Source: Owenia fusiformis (lineage: Eukaryota > Annelida > Polychaeta > Sabellida > Oweniidae). Taken from it: 64,000 nucleotides of DNA. Positions 11,648 to 24,038 of this stretch are shown piece by piece; position 1 is the first letter of the stretch, and every line of letters starts with the position of its first letter. The translations under genes and the position numbers were made by a program. The notes below the pieces were generated by a model. It did not search any database. It saw only the letters and a list, made by a program, of their open reading frames with translations, and was not told where the DNA came from. The DNA lies in contig CAIIXF020000008.1 of the NCBI GenBank assembly GCA_903813345.2, positions 22,366,822-22,430,821 on the forward strand. The letters run 5' to 3'.

Positions 11648-12770
11648 TTTTTGGCTCACACAGTGAGCCTATGGGATTGACCAGGCGTCCGTCCGTCCGT
11701 CCGTCCGTTGGTCCGTCCGTCCGTCCGTCAACATTGGCTGCACAAATTAAAACTGCTATTCGGATTGAGTCATATCCACATTCATTTTATGCATATCCAT
11801 AATGCCTATTTGACCTATCATCGCCATTTCCCAAGTTTGCCCGGTTTCCGAGAAATTGCGGATTTTGACGTCAAAAAGTCAACTTTTCTGTAAATACTAG
11901 ACACTTTGTTGAAGTGGAACTTTCAAATTACTTTTAGTAGTTGGTGTATATGCAACTTATGTCCTCTGAAGATTTCAAAGCTCTTGGAATTACGGTTTTT
12001 GGTGTTTACTCTATAAAATTTGAAAAAAAGTAGGACTTGGTCATTTTCAGGAAACTTTCTCATGGCAATGGCAATGGCAGGTTTTGTGATTGACAAGATT
12101 CTTAAAGTTTGCCTTATACTTGATCATTTCCTGCAATAAATTACATCATTAATAGATTTAAGCATTCCCTACATATTTCTCAATATATGTCAGCATCAAA
12201 TTTTTACCGTTTTTGAAATATTTGACTTCAAAAAACAGTAAAAATAAGTTATTTTTCAACTTGCTTCAATTTGACCAAATTTCTTTTTGAAAATCATCTA
12301 CAAGTTGCCAGGAGTTCAAATCTGACATTAGTTTTAGGATTTGACCTTTACTTGACCTTCAGTGACCATCGAAAGGTAAAAAAAAGTTGTTTTTCAAATT
12401 GATTTTTGGATGTAAATTTTGGTCAGCTTAATCACAAAAGACCTTACTGAGCTCTGAATAAGTAAAATTTTCAAGGTCAAAGGTCATCAAACTAGGTCAC
12501 ATAACTATGCTATCTAAGTTTCTCAAAGTTCGAGACTACAAATCCAAATCAATATTTTTGTTTGAAAGTCAGGATATAAATTCCTCTGAAGGTTCCAAAC
12601 TGTGTGAGCATAGGACTGTGGGTCCTTCATTATATTATTTGCATTGTATTGTTACCATGATATTATTTGCATTGTATTGTTACCATGAACATCAGCTGTC
12701 TGCAAAATTAAAGTTGATGATTACCATCGCTATAACAACCATGCATAGCTGTGAGTTCTGTTATAGCTGA
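11648..12770 (+). repeat. Dispersed repeat headed by a (CGTC)n microsatellite
   Basis: It begins near GGCTCACACAGTGAGCC and carries an interrupted CGTC tract at about 11686-11728. A long AT-rich body follows in which phrases such as TTTGACCTT and AAGGTCA recur. Near its end, a 31-bp unit (TTATTTGCATTGTATTGTTA) is tandemly duplicated at about 12631-12690. A similar GGAC/GTAC microsatellite occurs at 55232-55280. Such CGTC-headed repeats are, to my knowledge, common in bivalve genomes. Outer limits are approximate. Confidence 0.5.
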
Positions 12771-12897
12771 TTGTTATTGTCTTCTTTCATTGGAATGTCG
12801 GCTTGAGATTAATTTTGATTCATATTGATGAAAAATGTCAAAACTATGTGATGGTATATCTTCCGTTTCATTTCTGGGATGTGTAGTTGTTATTTTG

Positions 12898-12950
12898 ATA
12901 TGTTTCATGTTTATGTTAACTCAAAATGTTAACATAAATGTGAAACATAT
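12898..12950. repeat. 53-bp AT-rich hairpin
   Basis: Arms 12898-12920 and 12928-12950 are 23 bp long with two mismatches and a 7-base loop. They may be the remnant of a small foldback element or form an intronic RNA stem. Confidence 0.6.
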
Positions 12951-14710
12951 GTGATTAATTTTGTTCTCATGATTTTGTAGTTTTAATGAACATATTCCAA
13001 GGGAAATGATTCTGTGGCAATTATATTCGGAAATGATCTTTAATTCTCCCTTGCATATAGACTAATAGTTTCACAGTGACTGTGGATTGTCCAATGTCCT
13101 TGTAAAAGGTCTCTATGCAAGGGAAGATTTTGAGCAGTAACTGTATTTTCATTTTATTATATTAGATCTTGTATTGTGTTTGTGCGTGTAAACCATATTT
13201 TATTCAGCAATGTACAAAAGTAGTAGTGATAATAGTAATATAAAAATGTAATAAGCTGTAATGGTATATGCTCAGTAGTATCACATTGTTCCTGGATTCT
13301 GTCACTTATCACAAGGCCACAGAGCAACTTGAAAAAAACAAGCTTGAATTTACAGAATATTTTCTTGTCCTTTGTGATTACCTGCTGGCTTCATTTATAC
13401 ACCTTATAATAATCCCCTGATAGTGATGCTTTCATTTCCCGTTGTACTGTTCTTATTTTATCAACCCATTTTTATTACTCTTCATCAATGTGAAAAACTA
13501 TTGAACAGTTACCCTAATAGTTTAAAGAAGAATATGTGTGTTAACCAACACTATTTCATAGGTGTAGTTATAGACAGTTTCTGTGCTGTTTAGGGGTAGA
13601 TTATTTCTGTATAAATATATAGATGTGTATAAATATGTTTAAAACAATTACATTTGTGGTTGCATTTTAGTTGCAAGTTGGACTTTAAAATCTTCTTCTC
13701 AAAATTGTCCAACTCTTGATTTTTGTTGGCATATAAATGATATAATCATCTTCATATTTACTGACAAAGGGTGTTTCACCTTCGATAAGGGGGCTTTACT
13801 CATAACGGGTAAACATGGCTTTAAAAAGAATCAAGTTACCTACACCTGGTTCAGTCATTTCTGTGATTTCTTGAGTATATAACCTATCTTAATCATTTTA
13901 AAAATGATTGAAATCAACACTTTAGAATTATTGAAGCAAAAATGTTTGTAGAATTGCATGCTTTGATTTATGATGTAATAAATGTAGTATGATTTCAGAT
14001 ATAAACAACTTGTTGTGTTTTCAAATTGACAGCTTGCATACAGAATAATGCACCATATGTGTATGATGCAGACCCTGTGTTGATTGATCTATCACATTAA
14101 TTCAAATTGCCAACATATCTAGAAAATGTACACATTTCAAATAGTGGAAGAATGTTTGTTACTTCATATTGATCACATAGGCATCAAGAAAACACATTTT
14201 CAGTTATGCTAAAGGAACAATGGGGGAAAGACATGTGGACAAATCAAACATAAAACCCGATTGGACCATCTTGAAGACTTCTTGGGACCAATAAAGTTAA
14301 GTAAAAATATGCAACATATTATTAAATTGACAAAGGTAATAATCCAATAATGGGGATATAAAAGATAATCACACCTGTAAACTCTTCTTCAGTATCAAGT
14401 TTATACCAAATTCTAGCTTCTAGATAGTCAAGGACATACTGAAATCAGAATACATAGTTAGGTATGGTTTCTGAGTACATTACCATTACCACAAGTTCCA
14501 AGTTAGGCTATATAACTGTATAACATTTACACCTGGATCAAGATTAGGGAGAATTCATTTTTCGTTGCTATTGAGAACCTCACTTTTGTTTTTATCTCTA
14601 CTGTGTTTCACTTGTGCTTCCTGTTGTATTGTTGTTGTGCTGTGTTTTTACATTGAGATAAAGTTTTTTTGAATCACAGCTATTTACAGGTATAATTTTG
14701 TTCTTTTCAG

Positions 14711-15843
14711 GTTTGAATCCTTACGTTACGAATGATGGGCAAACTGTAACTTACCACTGCGACAAATGCCCGGAGACTTTCCTTGATCCTAAAAAATTGA
14801 CCAAACATAGGAGAGATGTTCACGGATTATATAAGTTGATATGTAATATGTGTGATGCATCTTTAATGAACATGCACTTTCATTATGCGAAACATTTATA
14901 CTATACACATTATTTCGATGGGAAGGGATGTTTTGAGTGTCATATCTGTGGAAAGTTCCTTAGTTGTGAAGAAGCCCTTCAGAGACACATGCTTATTCAT
15001 GAAACTAGAGAAATTCATCAGTGTAAAACTTGTGGTCAGAAGTTTACAATGGCTGCTAATCTAAAAATTCACCTTGAGCTCCATGGGGACAAACCACATG
15101 TTGCTAGAAATCGTTTAGATGATTCAAAGAAGGTTCACCAGTGTGTTCATTGTGGATTGAAGTTTGCCCGTGATGCCCATGTGAAGCGTCACGTTCTAAC
15201 TCAACATTCAAGTGCAGAAGTTGTGGAAGCAGTCAGGGAGGAAGGGAGAAAGCGTTTAACAAATAATAGAACAAAAAATGTATTCACTAAACGTTACTTT
15301 CCTGGTTATATTCCAAAGCCAGAGGGAGAGACCTCCACTCAAGGAAGGGCTAGAAGAAAGGCCAATAAGAAGATGGCTGAAGCAGCAAGAGCTGCAATGC
15401 AAGAAATTAAAGAAGCTAATGCTCGTTCAGAAGCATATAAGCAAAGCCAATTGGAAAAGCAACAGAAAAGCAATTCTACTGCCCAACAACTTCCTGCCCA
15501 ACAACCTCAGTCCCTTCCTTCTCCTCTACCTACCCAGGTGCCTTTACAAAGACCAATGGCACCCCCCATGCATCAACTCCAACCTCAGATGGCTCCTGCA
15601 TCAATGCCTCAGCCATCACATTCTCATTCATATTCACATACACAGCTAGGTGGTCTCCCCCAACCAGGTGGTCTTCCTCCACCAAATCCCATGCATAACC
15701 AGATATCTGTCCCCATGCACTCTCAGAGACCTGGACCACCTCATGCCCACAGTTCATCAATGCCACAAATGCATGTCAATATGGAACAGTACTATGGAGG
15801 ACCTTCAGCAACTAGGGACTTGTATAACTACTTCAAATTGTGA
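14711..15843 (+). CDS. Terminal exon 6: five C2H2 fingers (type A)
   Basis: 376 codons after TTCTTTTCAG. Fingers 1 and 2 are identical in protein to exon 5 (CPETFLDPKKL; CNMCDASLMNMHF, 13-residue spacing). Finger 3 is HICGKFLSCEEALQRH, finger 4 HQCKTCGQKF with KIHLELH intact, and finger 5 LKFARDAHVKRHVLTQH. The spacer FTKRYFPGYIPKPEGE is shared with exons 7-9 rather than with exons 3 and 5, so this exon mixes both subfamilies. The linker is PSPLPTQVPLQRPM, and the C-terminus is RDLYNYFKL instead of RDIFNYFKL, the only such variant here. Confidence 0.9.
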
Positions 15844-17361
15844 TCAGTTATTAATATGATGAACAACTTGGATAGCAGAAGGAAGTGTTAAACATTATTT
15901 CGCAAAGACAAAATGATGTTAATGGAAAAAGTTTACATAATTTGTTGTTGCCTGAATGCAACAATATGATTGGATATTTGAAATTTCTTAAGTTAAACTC
16001 TGATCCTAAAGTTTAATAACATATCTACCTTTACTGTGAATACCAAAATATGAAGTGCAAATTACAAGACAGTGTGTGTCTCTTATAATTCATAAAAGAA
16101 TGTTCAACTAATGATACAATTTATAGATTGTTCCAAGTTTTTGAATTTTAAGATAAGAGCTATAAAGATTCAAAGGCCTTATAATGTTTTAGTATAGTCA
16201 TATCATAGAAGGTGTTCTTAATCCAGAATACAAGTGATCATGATCTGAAACTTAACAACATGTGTCCAATGAGTTTCAAAAATGATCATGTAACTGAACA
16301 AGTATTCTGTGTATATCTTTTAAATCTTTATAGCTCTTATTTTTATTGTAGCTAGTTTGCATGTAAATGATATATATTTACTAGTATATACTAGTATGTA
16401 CCTTGTATGTACCATGTATAAAATAACAGTAAGTAACAGAACATCAAAGTTATGAAGAAATGATATTTTTCTTTGGAGCATTTTTGTCTAGTAATGTTTA
16501 CTCATTTTTTAATTGTAACCACTAATTTATACTATCAGTAGACTATGAAACAAACATTTTCTGCATACTTAGAAAGTTGCATTTTTACTCTCTGATATTT
16601 ATTAGTTACACTTCCATTTAAAGTTTGGCAAATGATATGTGTACACACTGTAATTTATATGGTATCTTTTGATGTTATTCAGAAACATGCATTAATGAAT
16701 TATAGCATATATATAGCAAAAATTGATGTGTTGTTTTGTTGTGAAGCAGATATTTTCCATCTTTAAGACAGCACACACAATGTTAAAAGTGCTCAGCTGT
16801 CTTCTCTTGGAAAACTCTGGCTAATATTAATTCATTAGATGTCAGGCATATGTCTAGGTTCTCTACTGAAAGCTTTGCAACTCGTACATGTATACTATAC
16901 TCATAATTTTATTCATTTGATGATATCCTTCCTATTGAGAAAGAACTGTTGATCATTTGATGCTGATATTGTGTGGCAAAATATTGTCTGCAGTGCTTAC
17001 TTATTAAGAAACCTTATATCTAATTGAGCTCAGGATATTCCTAGGTTGAAACTGGATGCATCACATAATTCTAGGTGTATTCATGTTCTACCAAGTTACT
17101 CACATAAACTAGAAAGTAGGTACCTTACCCAGGTACTTATTACATGCTAAAATTGCTGTTTTTAAACTTGTTAGGGTAATGTAACATCTCTTCAAGACTT
17201 GATTTAGTTTTTCTGAGGAGATTTGATAATCTTGCATGTTTTAGGTATGTTATGGTAAAATTAAGGAAGTTGGTATGATATGATGTTTAATGCATGTTTT
17301 ACATAGTTGCACTGTTTATATCATCATGTTCTGGTATATTAACTTTTTATTTTATTTTCAG
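15844..17361 (+). other. 3'UTR of exon 6 and intron before exon 7
   Basis: 1.5 kb of AT-rich noncoding DNA with no supported ORF. A short TATACTAGTA repeat lies at about 16378-16400. It ends in TTTTATTTTCAG. Confidence 0.4.
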
Positions 17362-18542
17362 GTTTGAACCCTTATGTTACGGATGATGGGAAAACAACGC
17401 TGTACCACTGTGACAAATGCCCAGAGACATGTTTCGACTCTTTAAAACTGAACAGACATAGGAGAGATGCTCATGGATTGAACAAGTTGATTTGTAACAT
17501 GTGTGATGCAGCTTTATCGAATACACACTATCAATTATTTTCAAAGCATTTGTATTACACACATTACTTTGATGGTAAGGGTTGCTTTGAGTGTGACATA
17601 TGTGGAAAGTTCCATAGCAATGAAGAAGCCCTGAAGCGGCATAAGGTAATCCATGAAACACGGACATTTCATCAGTGTAAAGTTTGTGGTCAGACATTTA
17701 CAATGTTGGCTAATCTCAAAATTCATCAAGAGCTATATGGAGACAAGCCCCATGTTGCTAGAAACCGTTTGGATCAAACGAAGAAGACACATCAATGTGT
17801 GCACTGTGGATTGAAGTTTGCCCGTGATGCCCATGTGAAACGTCACATTCTAACACAGCATTCAAATGCAGAAGTTGTAGAAGCAGTTAGGGAGGAAGGA
17901 AGAAAGCGCATCAATGTGCAGAGAAAGAGTCTGTTCACCAAACGTCACTTTCCTGGTTATATGCCTAAACCAGAGGGAGAGACCTCATCCCAAGGAAGAG
18001 CAAGAAGGAGGGCTAATAAGAAGATAAAACTTGCTCAGAAAGCTGCAATAGCAGAAGCAAGAGAGGCTAATGCTCGTTCATTGGCATACAAACAAAGCCA
18101 GCTTGAAAAGCAAAAGAAAAGCAATCCACCACCTGTCCAACAACCTCCAGCTCCTGCTCCTCATGTTCAACAAAATCAACAACCCCAGTCTCTACCTTCT
18201 CCTTTACCCACTCAGGTACCAATACAAAGACCCATTCCACCGCCCATGCACCAAATTCATTCTCAGATGCCTCCTGCATCCATGCCTCTTCCTCCTGCAT
18301 CTATGCCTCCACCAACACATTCTCATTCATATTCCCATACACAGCTAGGTGGTCTCCCCCAACCAAGTGGCCTCCCGCCACCTAACCCAATGCATAACCA
18401 GATATCTATTCCCATGCATTCTCAGAGACCTGAACCACCTCATGCCCACAGTTCATCTATGCCACAAATGCATGTCAATATGGAACAGTACTATGGAGGA
18501 GGTTCAGCACCTAGGGACATATTTAACTACTTCAAGTTATGA
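17362..18542 (+). CDS. Terminal exon 7: five-finger positions (type B), degenerate finger 4
   Basis: 392 codons, opening LNPYVTDDGKTTLYHC. Finger 1 is CPETCFDSLKL, with an extra Cys. Finger 2 (CNMCDAALSNTHYQLF) has 14 residues between Cys and His. Finger 3 is CDICGKFHSNEEALKRH. Finger 4 is CKVCGQTFTMLANLKIHQELY, where the last zinc ligand is Tyr instead of His. Finger 5 is the invariant LKFARDAHVKRH. Then come KRHFPGYMPKPEGE, RARRRANKK, a Pro/Gln linker with a duplicated PPASMP unit, and NMEQYYGGG / RDIFNYFKL. The segment at 17553-17690 is nearly identical to 31192-31330 in exon 9. Confidence 0.9.
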
Positions 18543-19496
18543 TCATCCAAACTGTGAAACCAGCATTATAACATCTCTTAGGGCCAATTAATATTATGGC
18601 ATAAGAGCTCTATAATCTACAGATGAAACCAAATAATACATTAAACCAAACGATATTGACAGAGGACCTCTGTTCTCTTGCTTTACCTGAACATATCAAG
18701 ATAGCATTATAATAGTGTTGCAGTCAAGGAGCTTTCCCATAATTATAATTGTCATTTTATATAAAGCTAGAGAACATTTTGATGTTAAGTGGAGAGGAGA
18801 TGAACATTTTGAACAAGTAAACATTTTGTCATGTTTAATAAAATGTATTTTATACATCAAGTTCGGAAATACTTACACATATACATTTTATATACAATAT
18901 ATATGATACGACTTGCATCGAAAACTGAGACTGGCTTTTCATCTTCTGAACTTATCAGGATTGTAGATGCACATTTAGTTTAATAGGATTTAGATGTAGT
19001 ATACTGTATTGTGTTTGTAGTGTATCATATTTGGAAGTGTTTTGTGAAGAAGGAATGGACAATTTTCAAGTAGAGTTTTTGAACAGAAGTTGTTTTTAGT
19101 TAGTTCAATATAGAAACATTGACATCGATTTCATTGAAAAAAGGATGATGAATTGTGAAAATATATGTTTGTTTATCTAGATTATATACATATTCTAGTA
19201 TTTATACATGTACAGTAAAATTAAACATCCTCATGGACAGTAAACCAAAACTATATATGTAAGAAACACCTGTCTGCAAGGAATGGTGTCTATCAGTGTA
19301 TAGAGTATTCCTGGCACTTCGATTTTACGGTCAAGTGTCAATACATCCCATTGCCACTGCAGAACTGGCAATTTTATTGTATTATGTTTTTAATAAAATG
19401 AGGGAATAAACAGAAGTAAAGAAATATCATATTTAACCAATAGGGTACAATATATTAGTAAGTAGCATGTAATATATATTTTACCAGTTGTAAAAG
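18543..19496 (+). other. 3'UTR of exon 7 up to the LTR element
   Basis: AT-rich noncoding DNA with an AATAAA at 18837-18842, about 300 bp past the stop. Near its end it carries the motif TTTAACCAATAGGGTACAA (about 19433), which recurs after exons 8 (about 28276) and 9 (about 33744). The 3' flank was therefore duplicated together with the exon. Confidence 0.55.
18837..18842 (+). terminator. Poly(A) signal downstream of exon 7
   Basis: AATAAA about 300 bp after the exon 7 stop, the nearest canonical hexamer that I found. Confidence 0.35.
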
Positions 19497-19704
19497 TGTA
19501 ACAAATTATTGTCATAAAATATAATGTTGTGGCTCGTGTCGTCTAGTGGCAGTAACATAAAATGTTAGTTTGATTTCTATTTCTTTTATTGTTCATTGGT
19601 TAATATAACTTTACATGTCCTAAGTAATTTCCTGGTTGTAACCGACTGATTATACTCTAAAACTCAACAACTGAATCTTACTCTGCAAAATCACACTGTC
19701 TCTA
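19497..19704 (-). repeat. 3' LTR (element orientation)
   Basis: It matches 23648-23855 base for base as read. A tRNA-like phrase TCGTCTAGTGGCAG lies inside it but has no B box, so it is not called as a tRNA or SINE. Confidence 0.8.
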
Positions 19705-19754
19705 ATCAACTCTAAAATCAACTTCACTGAGGCTACACAATTCTTATTTATATA

Positions 19755-20935
19755 CAGCCTGTTTTTGGCAAAGAGCCAGGTTGGCAAATAGCCAACTGGC
19801 ACCAGGCCAACTGGGCATAAAGCCAACTGGCACTGGGCCAAATGGATAAATAATCGAATATACAATAAAAACATGGGTTCAAAGCAAGGGGAGACCTCCG
19901 ACCACTCCAGGAAACCCACTAGCTCAAAGTACTTATCTTTATTACAGTTGGTTTCCTAGAGGTGTGAAGTGACATGGATGGTCTTATGTAAAGTTACAAT
20001 TAAATTGAATGATTAATCCCCAAGAGCAAATATGCATTTCAGTGATAACCCTGTCCCTATTTCTGAGTCAGTTTTAACCCCCTTCCTTTCCTTGACCATC
20101 TTTGTTACATTCTCCCCCTACTTTGTAATTATTTGTCCCAAATAAAATAAGGTATATAATGCAGTATACTTGCTGTTATAAATATACTTATGTACTTAAA
20201 AATAAACAACAGTGGATCAATTGACCAAACTATACCACTAAATGCAAACTTAAATTCCCAACATTATAATATAATTATTCAATACCATTGACTGACCTTG
20301 AGCATCCTAATTAATTAAAAAAGTTTGTTTTTTTCTTCTTTTGAAACTTCTCAAAATGCTTTTGCTAGAATGCCTGTCTAATACTAAGCATAGAAACCAC
20401 ACTATCATCCAAGCACCCAATTACATTTAACCAAAGCTGCATTTGGCAATCAGACATTTAGGCAAATAAATCCTACAGACACAACTGGATCACCTTGTCA
20501 ACCCATACTATATGCAATCCATATTGCGTTAACAACAAATTTTGAGTGACTCAACAAAAAGCTGTAGGAATAGTCATAAAAATATATCATAAATAGTGTA
20601 TAGCTTGGAAATAGTCAAAATGCTTCTATCAGTCAAACCTATGACTGCTTACACTGTTCTAACCCATATCAATTTAAAGGCTCTCAAAACTTTTAAACAT
20701 AAATACCAAGGCTCTATTGACCATATTCATAAAAACTACTGGCTTTTCCAGCCGTCACACATAAATCGAAGGATCCCTTGACCCTAATAGTAATACACTT
20801 AAAAGCAACAGGCTCTCTTGGCCTTATCTACTTAAACTACAGGCTCTCTTGGCCTTATCTACTAAAAACAAAGGCTCTCTTGGCCTCATATACTCTAGGC
20901 TCTCTTGGCCTCATATACTCAAGGGTCACTTAGCC
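19755..20935. repeat. Short degenerate tandem repeats inside the LTR element
   Basis: Two clusters are seen: repeats of a GCCAACTGGCAC-type phrase at about 19765-19850, and four AGGCTCTCTTGGCC units about 24-34 bp apart at about 20810-20915, with looser copies upstream. Confidence 0.55.
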
Positions 20936-22558
20936 TATATTCATAATATCATCATAGTTTACAAACAGCCTTTACATTACATGGAAAGAATAATGAATCT
21001 TTGTCTTTCAATATCACTACATTCAAGATTGCAACAAGAAGCCACTTGACAGAACTTTAACCAAGCTATACTTATCTAAAATATGAGATAAAGGTAAAAA
21101 GACACAGTCTCTTCCAACAAGTCCAAAATTCATCCTCATGTGACACATCAATGATTATAATTTGTAGGAAAAATGACATCACCTCCAGCATTTTTGCCAA
21201 AACATAACACTCCATAGATGTCTCCTTTTATAACAGCCTTGCAGTATTCCTCCATAATGTGCTTAAACTTGTCTATTATAATCCAATGATCCGTGATTCG
21301 AATATTTTAATCATAATTCCTGATGGAAGTGACATTTGTTGACACATTTGTTGAACAGTTATCCATTCCAACAATATTTAAACAAAATAAATATGACCCA
21401 TTTATCCCTATTCTGGCTGGGTACTATCCAAATGATCTTGATTTAATCCAAATCTCACAGCAAATATAAATCCAGCATCAAATCATACAATATTTTGTAC
21501 CATCATACTATATAATACATATTCATATTTTGTTGTCCTAATGTTGACTGGGTACCATCCACAGAAACTTGAGATAATCCAACTATTCACTGTAAGTTAA
21601 ATAAATAAATCCAAATTCTCTTCTACTTGAACACGTGTAGATCAGGTGATGATTAAGTCCTGAGGTACAACAAATTATCAAGGAAAATGTAATGAAATGT
21701 ATGATCCGCATAGATGAAAGGGTTTGAGCATCCAGTATAAGTCAGGGGATAATACACTTACAGCAAAGCCACAAATAAATATAAATATTAATTTAAATTG
21801 TAATGTTTGACTACTTGAGTGATTAAAAGTGACGGTCATAAACAGCAATAGATTGAACATCCATATTTGCTTTGGTATGGCCATAAAACAATCTAGTCCT
21901 TAAAGGTGCTATCAATTGCTAATCATATCACTTGTGTTAGCCCATAACTTTCCAGTTTATGACCTAATTGTTTATCAAATATCTGGGGTAAAAGTCATAA
22001 AAATGTTCTGAAATCAAACTGATGATTGAGATGTATGAAACACTGTTTGATTAGTACTAATTATCCTTTGTTCCGTATCACTTTATCCACACTTAACATA
22101 TCACATAATAAACAGTTTATGGCTGATAGAAACCACACGATGTATCATTTTACGATTTGTGTCAAAGTCAAGCAGATACTTGATATCCAATATGTACAGT
22201 TTGATAGTAGTCATAATTATCCTCTATATTCTATTCTGTGTTTCCTGTCACAAATGACAATTTATGACACATTATTGAACAGTTATCCATTTCAACAATA
22301 TTAAAACACTATAATTAATGGCCTCTTCGTCTTAATACCATCCAAATACACTCAGTAGATCCAAATAACAAAAACCACAAAATCTCTGCAATAGTAATAT
22401 TGACGTTATCCTTCTACACACATTGTCACATAATGAAAAATCTCTAACAACAACAACAAGGTCCAATGTTCAGCCCATGGCGAATCATAACTAAAAATTA
22501 GAAGTAGCCTCAGAAGTTACAAAAGTCATACATTGTCAGTTCAAATATAATCCAATAT

Positions 22559-23560
22559 CTACAGTCCAATCGTTTCAACATTCATCCAACATCCGTTTTT
22601 CTCACATCCATTGTTGGGTTCTTTGTTTTTCGCATTATGCCACCCTCTGGCCATACGGGACTCCAGGGTCTCTACTGGTGAAGACCAACACTCATAGGTT
22701 ATGGGAATAACATCTCCCATATAGTTTGCTCCCTTTTTAAGTTTTAGTCTTGTGACATGGTTGGTAGTGGACCAAGCTTTGTGAACAAGCCGTTTTACAT
22801 GCTTATTCTTGCTTAGCTGGGCCGAAGGCTTGTTGCGTTTTTCCTTGTAGACTCGTAGACGTGGTTTGTTAACTCTTACTCGATTCTTCACTTCAAACGA
22901 CTTCAGTGTTTTCTTTGCCATTATGGCTAATCCCCTCTGTGTTGCATATAATGTGTCCACAGGGGTAGTTTGCACTTGTGCCTGCATTACATGGTTTTCT
23001 TCTGATATAACATCATATTTCTCTGTGTCACTGTTTTCCAACAGAACCACCCCTGCCTTCTCTGTGTCGGACCTTTCTACTGTAGAGTTGTCGGAGTCTG
23101 CATTTATTGCATTGTGAGTTTCCAGCAAGTTTTGAGAGGGGCTCACATTCAATGTCTCATCTTCACTGCTCATCTTGGCATCATGGCGAGTAAAAGCAGA
23201 TTCAAATTTAGGTGAGGATGGAACGGCTTTACCCCCTGCATTACCACTGTTATTTTGTAAAGTGGCATTCAGTTCTATTCTGAGTCTACGTACTTCTTGG
23301 TCATACTCCTTTATCTCCATACCAATTTGTTTGCTCTTCTGGAAATGCTCATTACACTTTCTTATTTTCTGATTGTTCATCTTCAGCCTGTTGATTTCCT
23401 CGGCCATACTGTTATACCTAATCCTCTGCTGTTTAGGAAATTCGTACAATTCTTCAAATAGGTCATTTGCTTCCTTCAATTCTTTGGTTTCATTTTCAGT
23501 TAATACTTTTATTTTAGTTCCTAATTCGGTAATCCTAGTATTGATAACCGAGTCCTCCAT
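22559..23560 (-). CDS. Gag-like coiled-coil ORF of the LTR element
   Basis: From the ATG at 23560 the ORF encodes 333 residues (MEDSVINTRITELG); the frame also stays open just upstream. Residues 1 to about 105 are heptad-like and rich in Glu, Lys, Leu and Asn, predicting a coiled coil. A Ser/Thr/Asp/Glu-rich middle follows, then a strongly basic segment (NKPRLRVYKEKRNKPSAQ) and a C-terminal part with Trp and two late Cys. There is no CCHC knuckle. It starts about 70 bp after the primer-binding site, where gag sits in LTR elements, which is the main reason for the gag-like call. A captured host gene is the alternative. The protein family is not recognised. Confidence 0.55.
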   Translation of the reverse strand: MEDSVINTRITELGTKIKVLTENETKELKEANDLFEELYEFPKQQRIRYNSMAEEINRLKMNNQKIRKCNEHFQKSKQIGMEIKEYDQEVRRLRIELNATLQNNSGNAGGKAVPSSPKFESAFTRHDAKMSSEDETLNVSPSQNLLETHNAINADSDNSTVERSDTEKAGVVLLENSDTEKYDVISEENHVMQAQVQTTPVDTLYATQRGLAIMAKKTLKSFEVKNRVRVNKPRLRVYKEKRNKPSAQLSKNKHVKRLVHKAWSTTNHVTRLKLKKGANYMGDVIPITYECWSSPVETLESRMARGWHNAKNKEPNNGCEKNGCWMNVETIGL

Positions 23561-23628
23561 TTCTTGAGTTGTGTTCACTTTCTAACAGAAGGCTCCCAGA
23601 TTCGTTTTTAAGAAAATATATCTATAAA

Positions 23629-23646
23629 ATCCTGGCAACGGCACCA
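23629..23646 (-). other. Primer-binding site of the LTR element
   Basis: TGGTGCCGTTGCCAGGAT on the - strand, one base inside the 5' LTR. It begins with TGG, the complement of tRNA CCA-3'. Which tRNA is not assigned. Confidence 0.6.
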
Positions 23647-23647
23647 A

Positions 23648-23855
23648 TGTAACAAATTATTGTCATAAAATATAATGTTGTGGCTCGTGTCGTCTAGTGG
23701 CAGTAACATAAAATGTTAGTTTGATTTCTATTTCTTTTATTGTTCATTGGTTAATATAACTTTACATGTCCTAAGTAATTTCCTGGTTGTAACCGACTGA
23801 TTATACTCTAAAACTCAACAACTGAATCTTACTCTGCAAAATCACACTGTCTCTA
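23648..23855 (-). repeat. 5' LTR (element orientation)
   Basis: Same 208-bp sequence as 19497-19704. On the - strand it ends TTTGTTACA, directly before the primer-binding site. Confidence 0.8.
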
Positions 23856-24038
23856 GTCAGTTTAGCATTGTAGACAAATATTTGATTTTTCCTAGTATTT
23901 TGACTAGATTTTGTTAGTGTTCTCTATGTTAATGATTAACTTTATAAAAGGAACAAACTATTAAGAGCTTTCTCTGTTTTATAACTTACGGTAGATCTTT
24001 AGTTTGGATGATGTACCAAAAACATCATTGTAAAAAAG

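Larger units (their letters stand above)
10549..14710 (+). other. 3'UTR of exon 5 and 4.2-kb intron before exon 6
   Basis: No coding ORF is supported. The stretch contains a dispersed repeat with a CGTC microsatellite (about 11648-12770), a 53-bp hairpin at 12898-12950, and a short inverted repeat at about 13045-13127 (CTCCCTTGCATATAGAC against GTCTCTATGCAAGGGAAG). The remainder is AT-rich unique-looking sequence ending in TGTTCTTTTCAG. Confidence 0.5.
19497..23855 (-). mobile_element. LTR retroelement with identical LTRs, no pol (non-autonomous)
   Basis: 208-bp direct repeats at 19497-19704 and 23648-23855 read identical along their whole length. On the - strand the 5' LTR (23855-23648) ends in GTTACA and is followed after one base by a primer-binding-like site, TGGTGCCGTTGCCAGGAT (23646-23629), complementary to a tRNA 3' end including CCA. 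A 333-residue gag-like ORF follows. No protease, reverse transcriptase, RNase H or integrase motif is visible in the remaining 3 kb, which holds short tandem repeats. I could not find a clear target duplication at these boundaries or a good polypurine tract. Identical LTRs imply a recent insertion. Confidence 0.75.

Noticed and set aside
19530-19570. tRNA or SINE promoter suggested by TCGTCTAGTGGCAG
   Set aside because: There is an A-box-like match only, with no B box or cloverleaf; the segment lies inside the LTR and occurs identically in both LTRs.
22559-23578. Coiled-coil ORF as an ordinary host gene on the - strand
   Set aside because: It lies between identical direct repeats, immediately after a primer-binding-like site, and is intronless; an element protein is the better explanation, although a host origin cannot be fully excluded.
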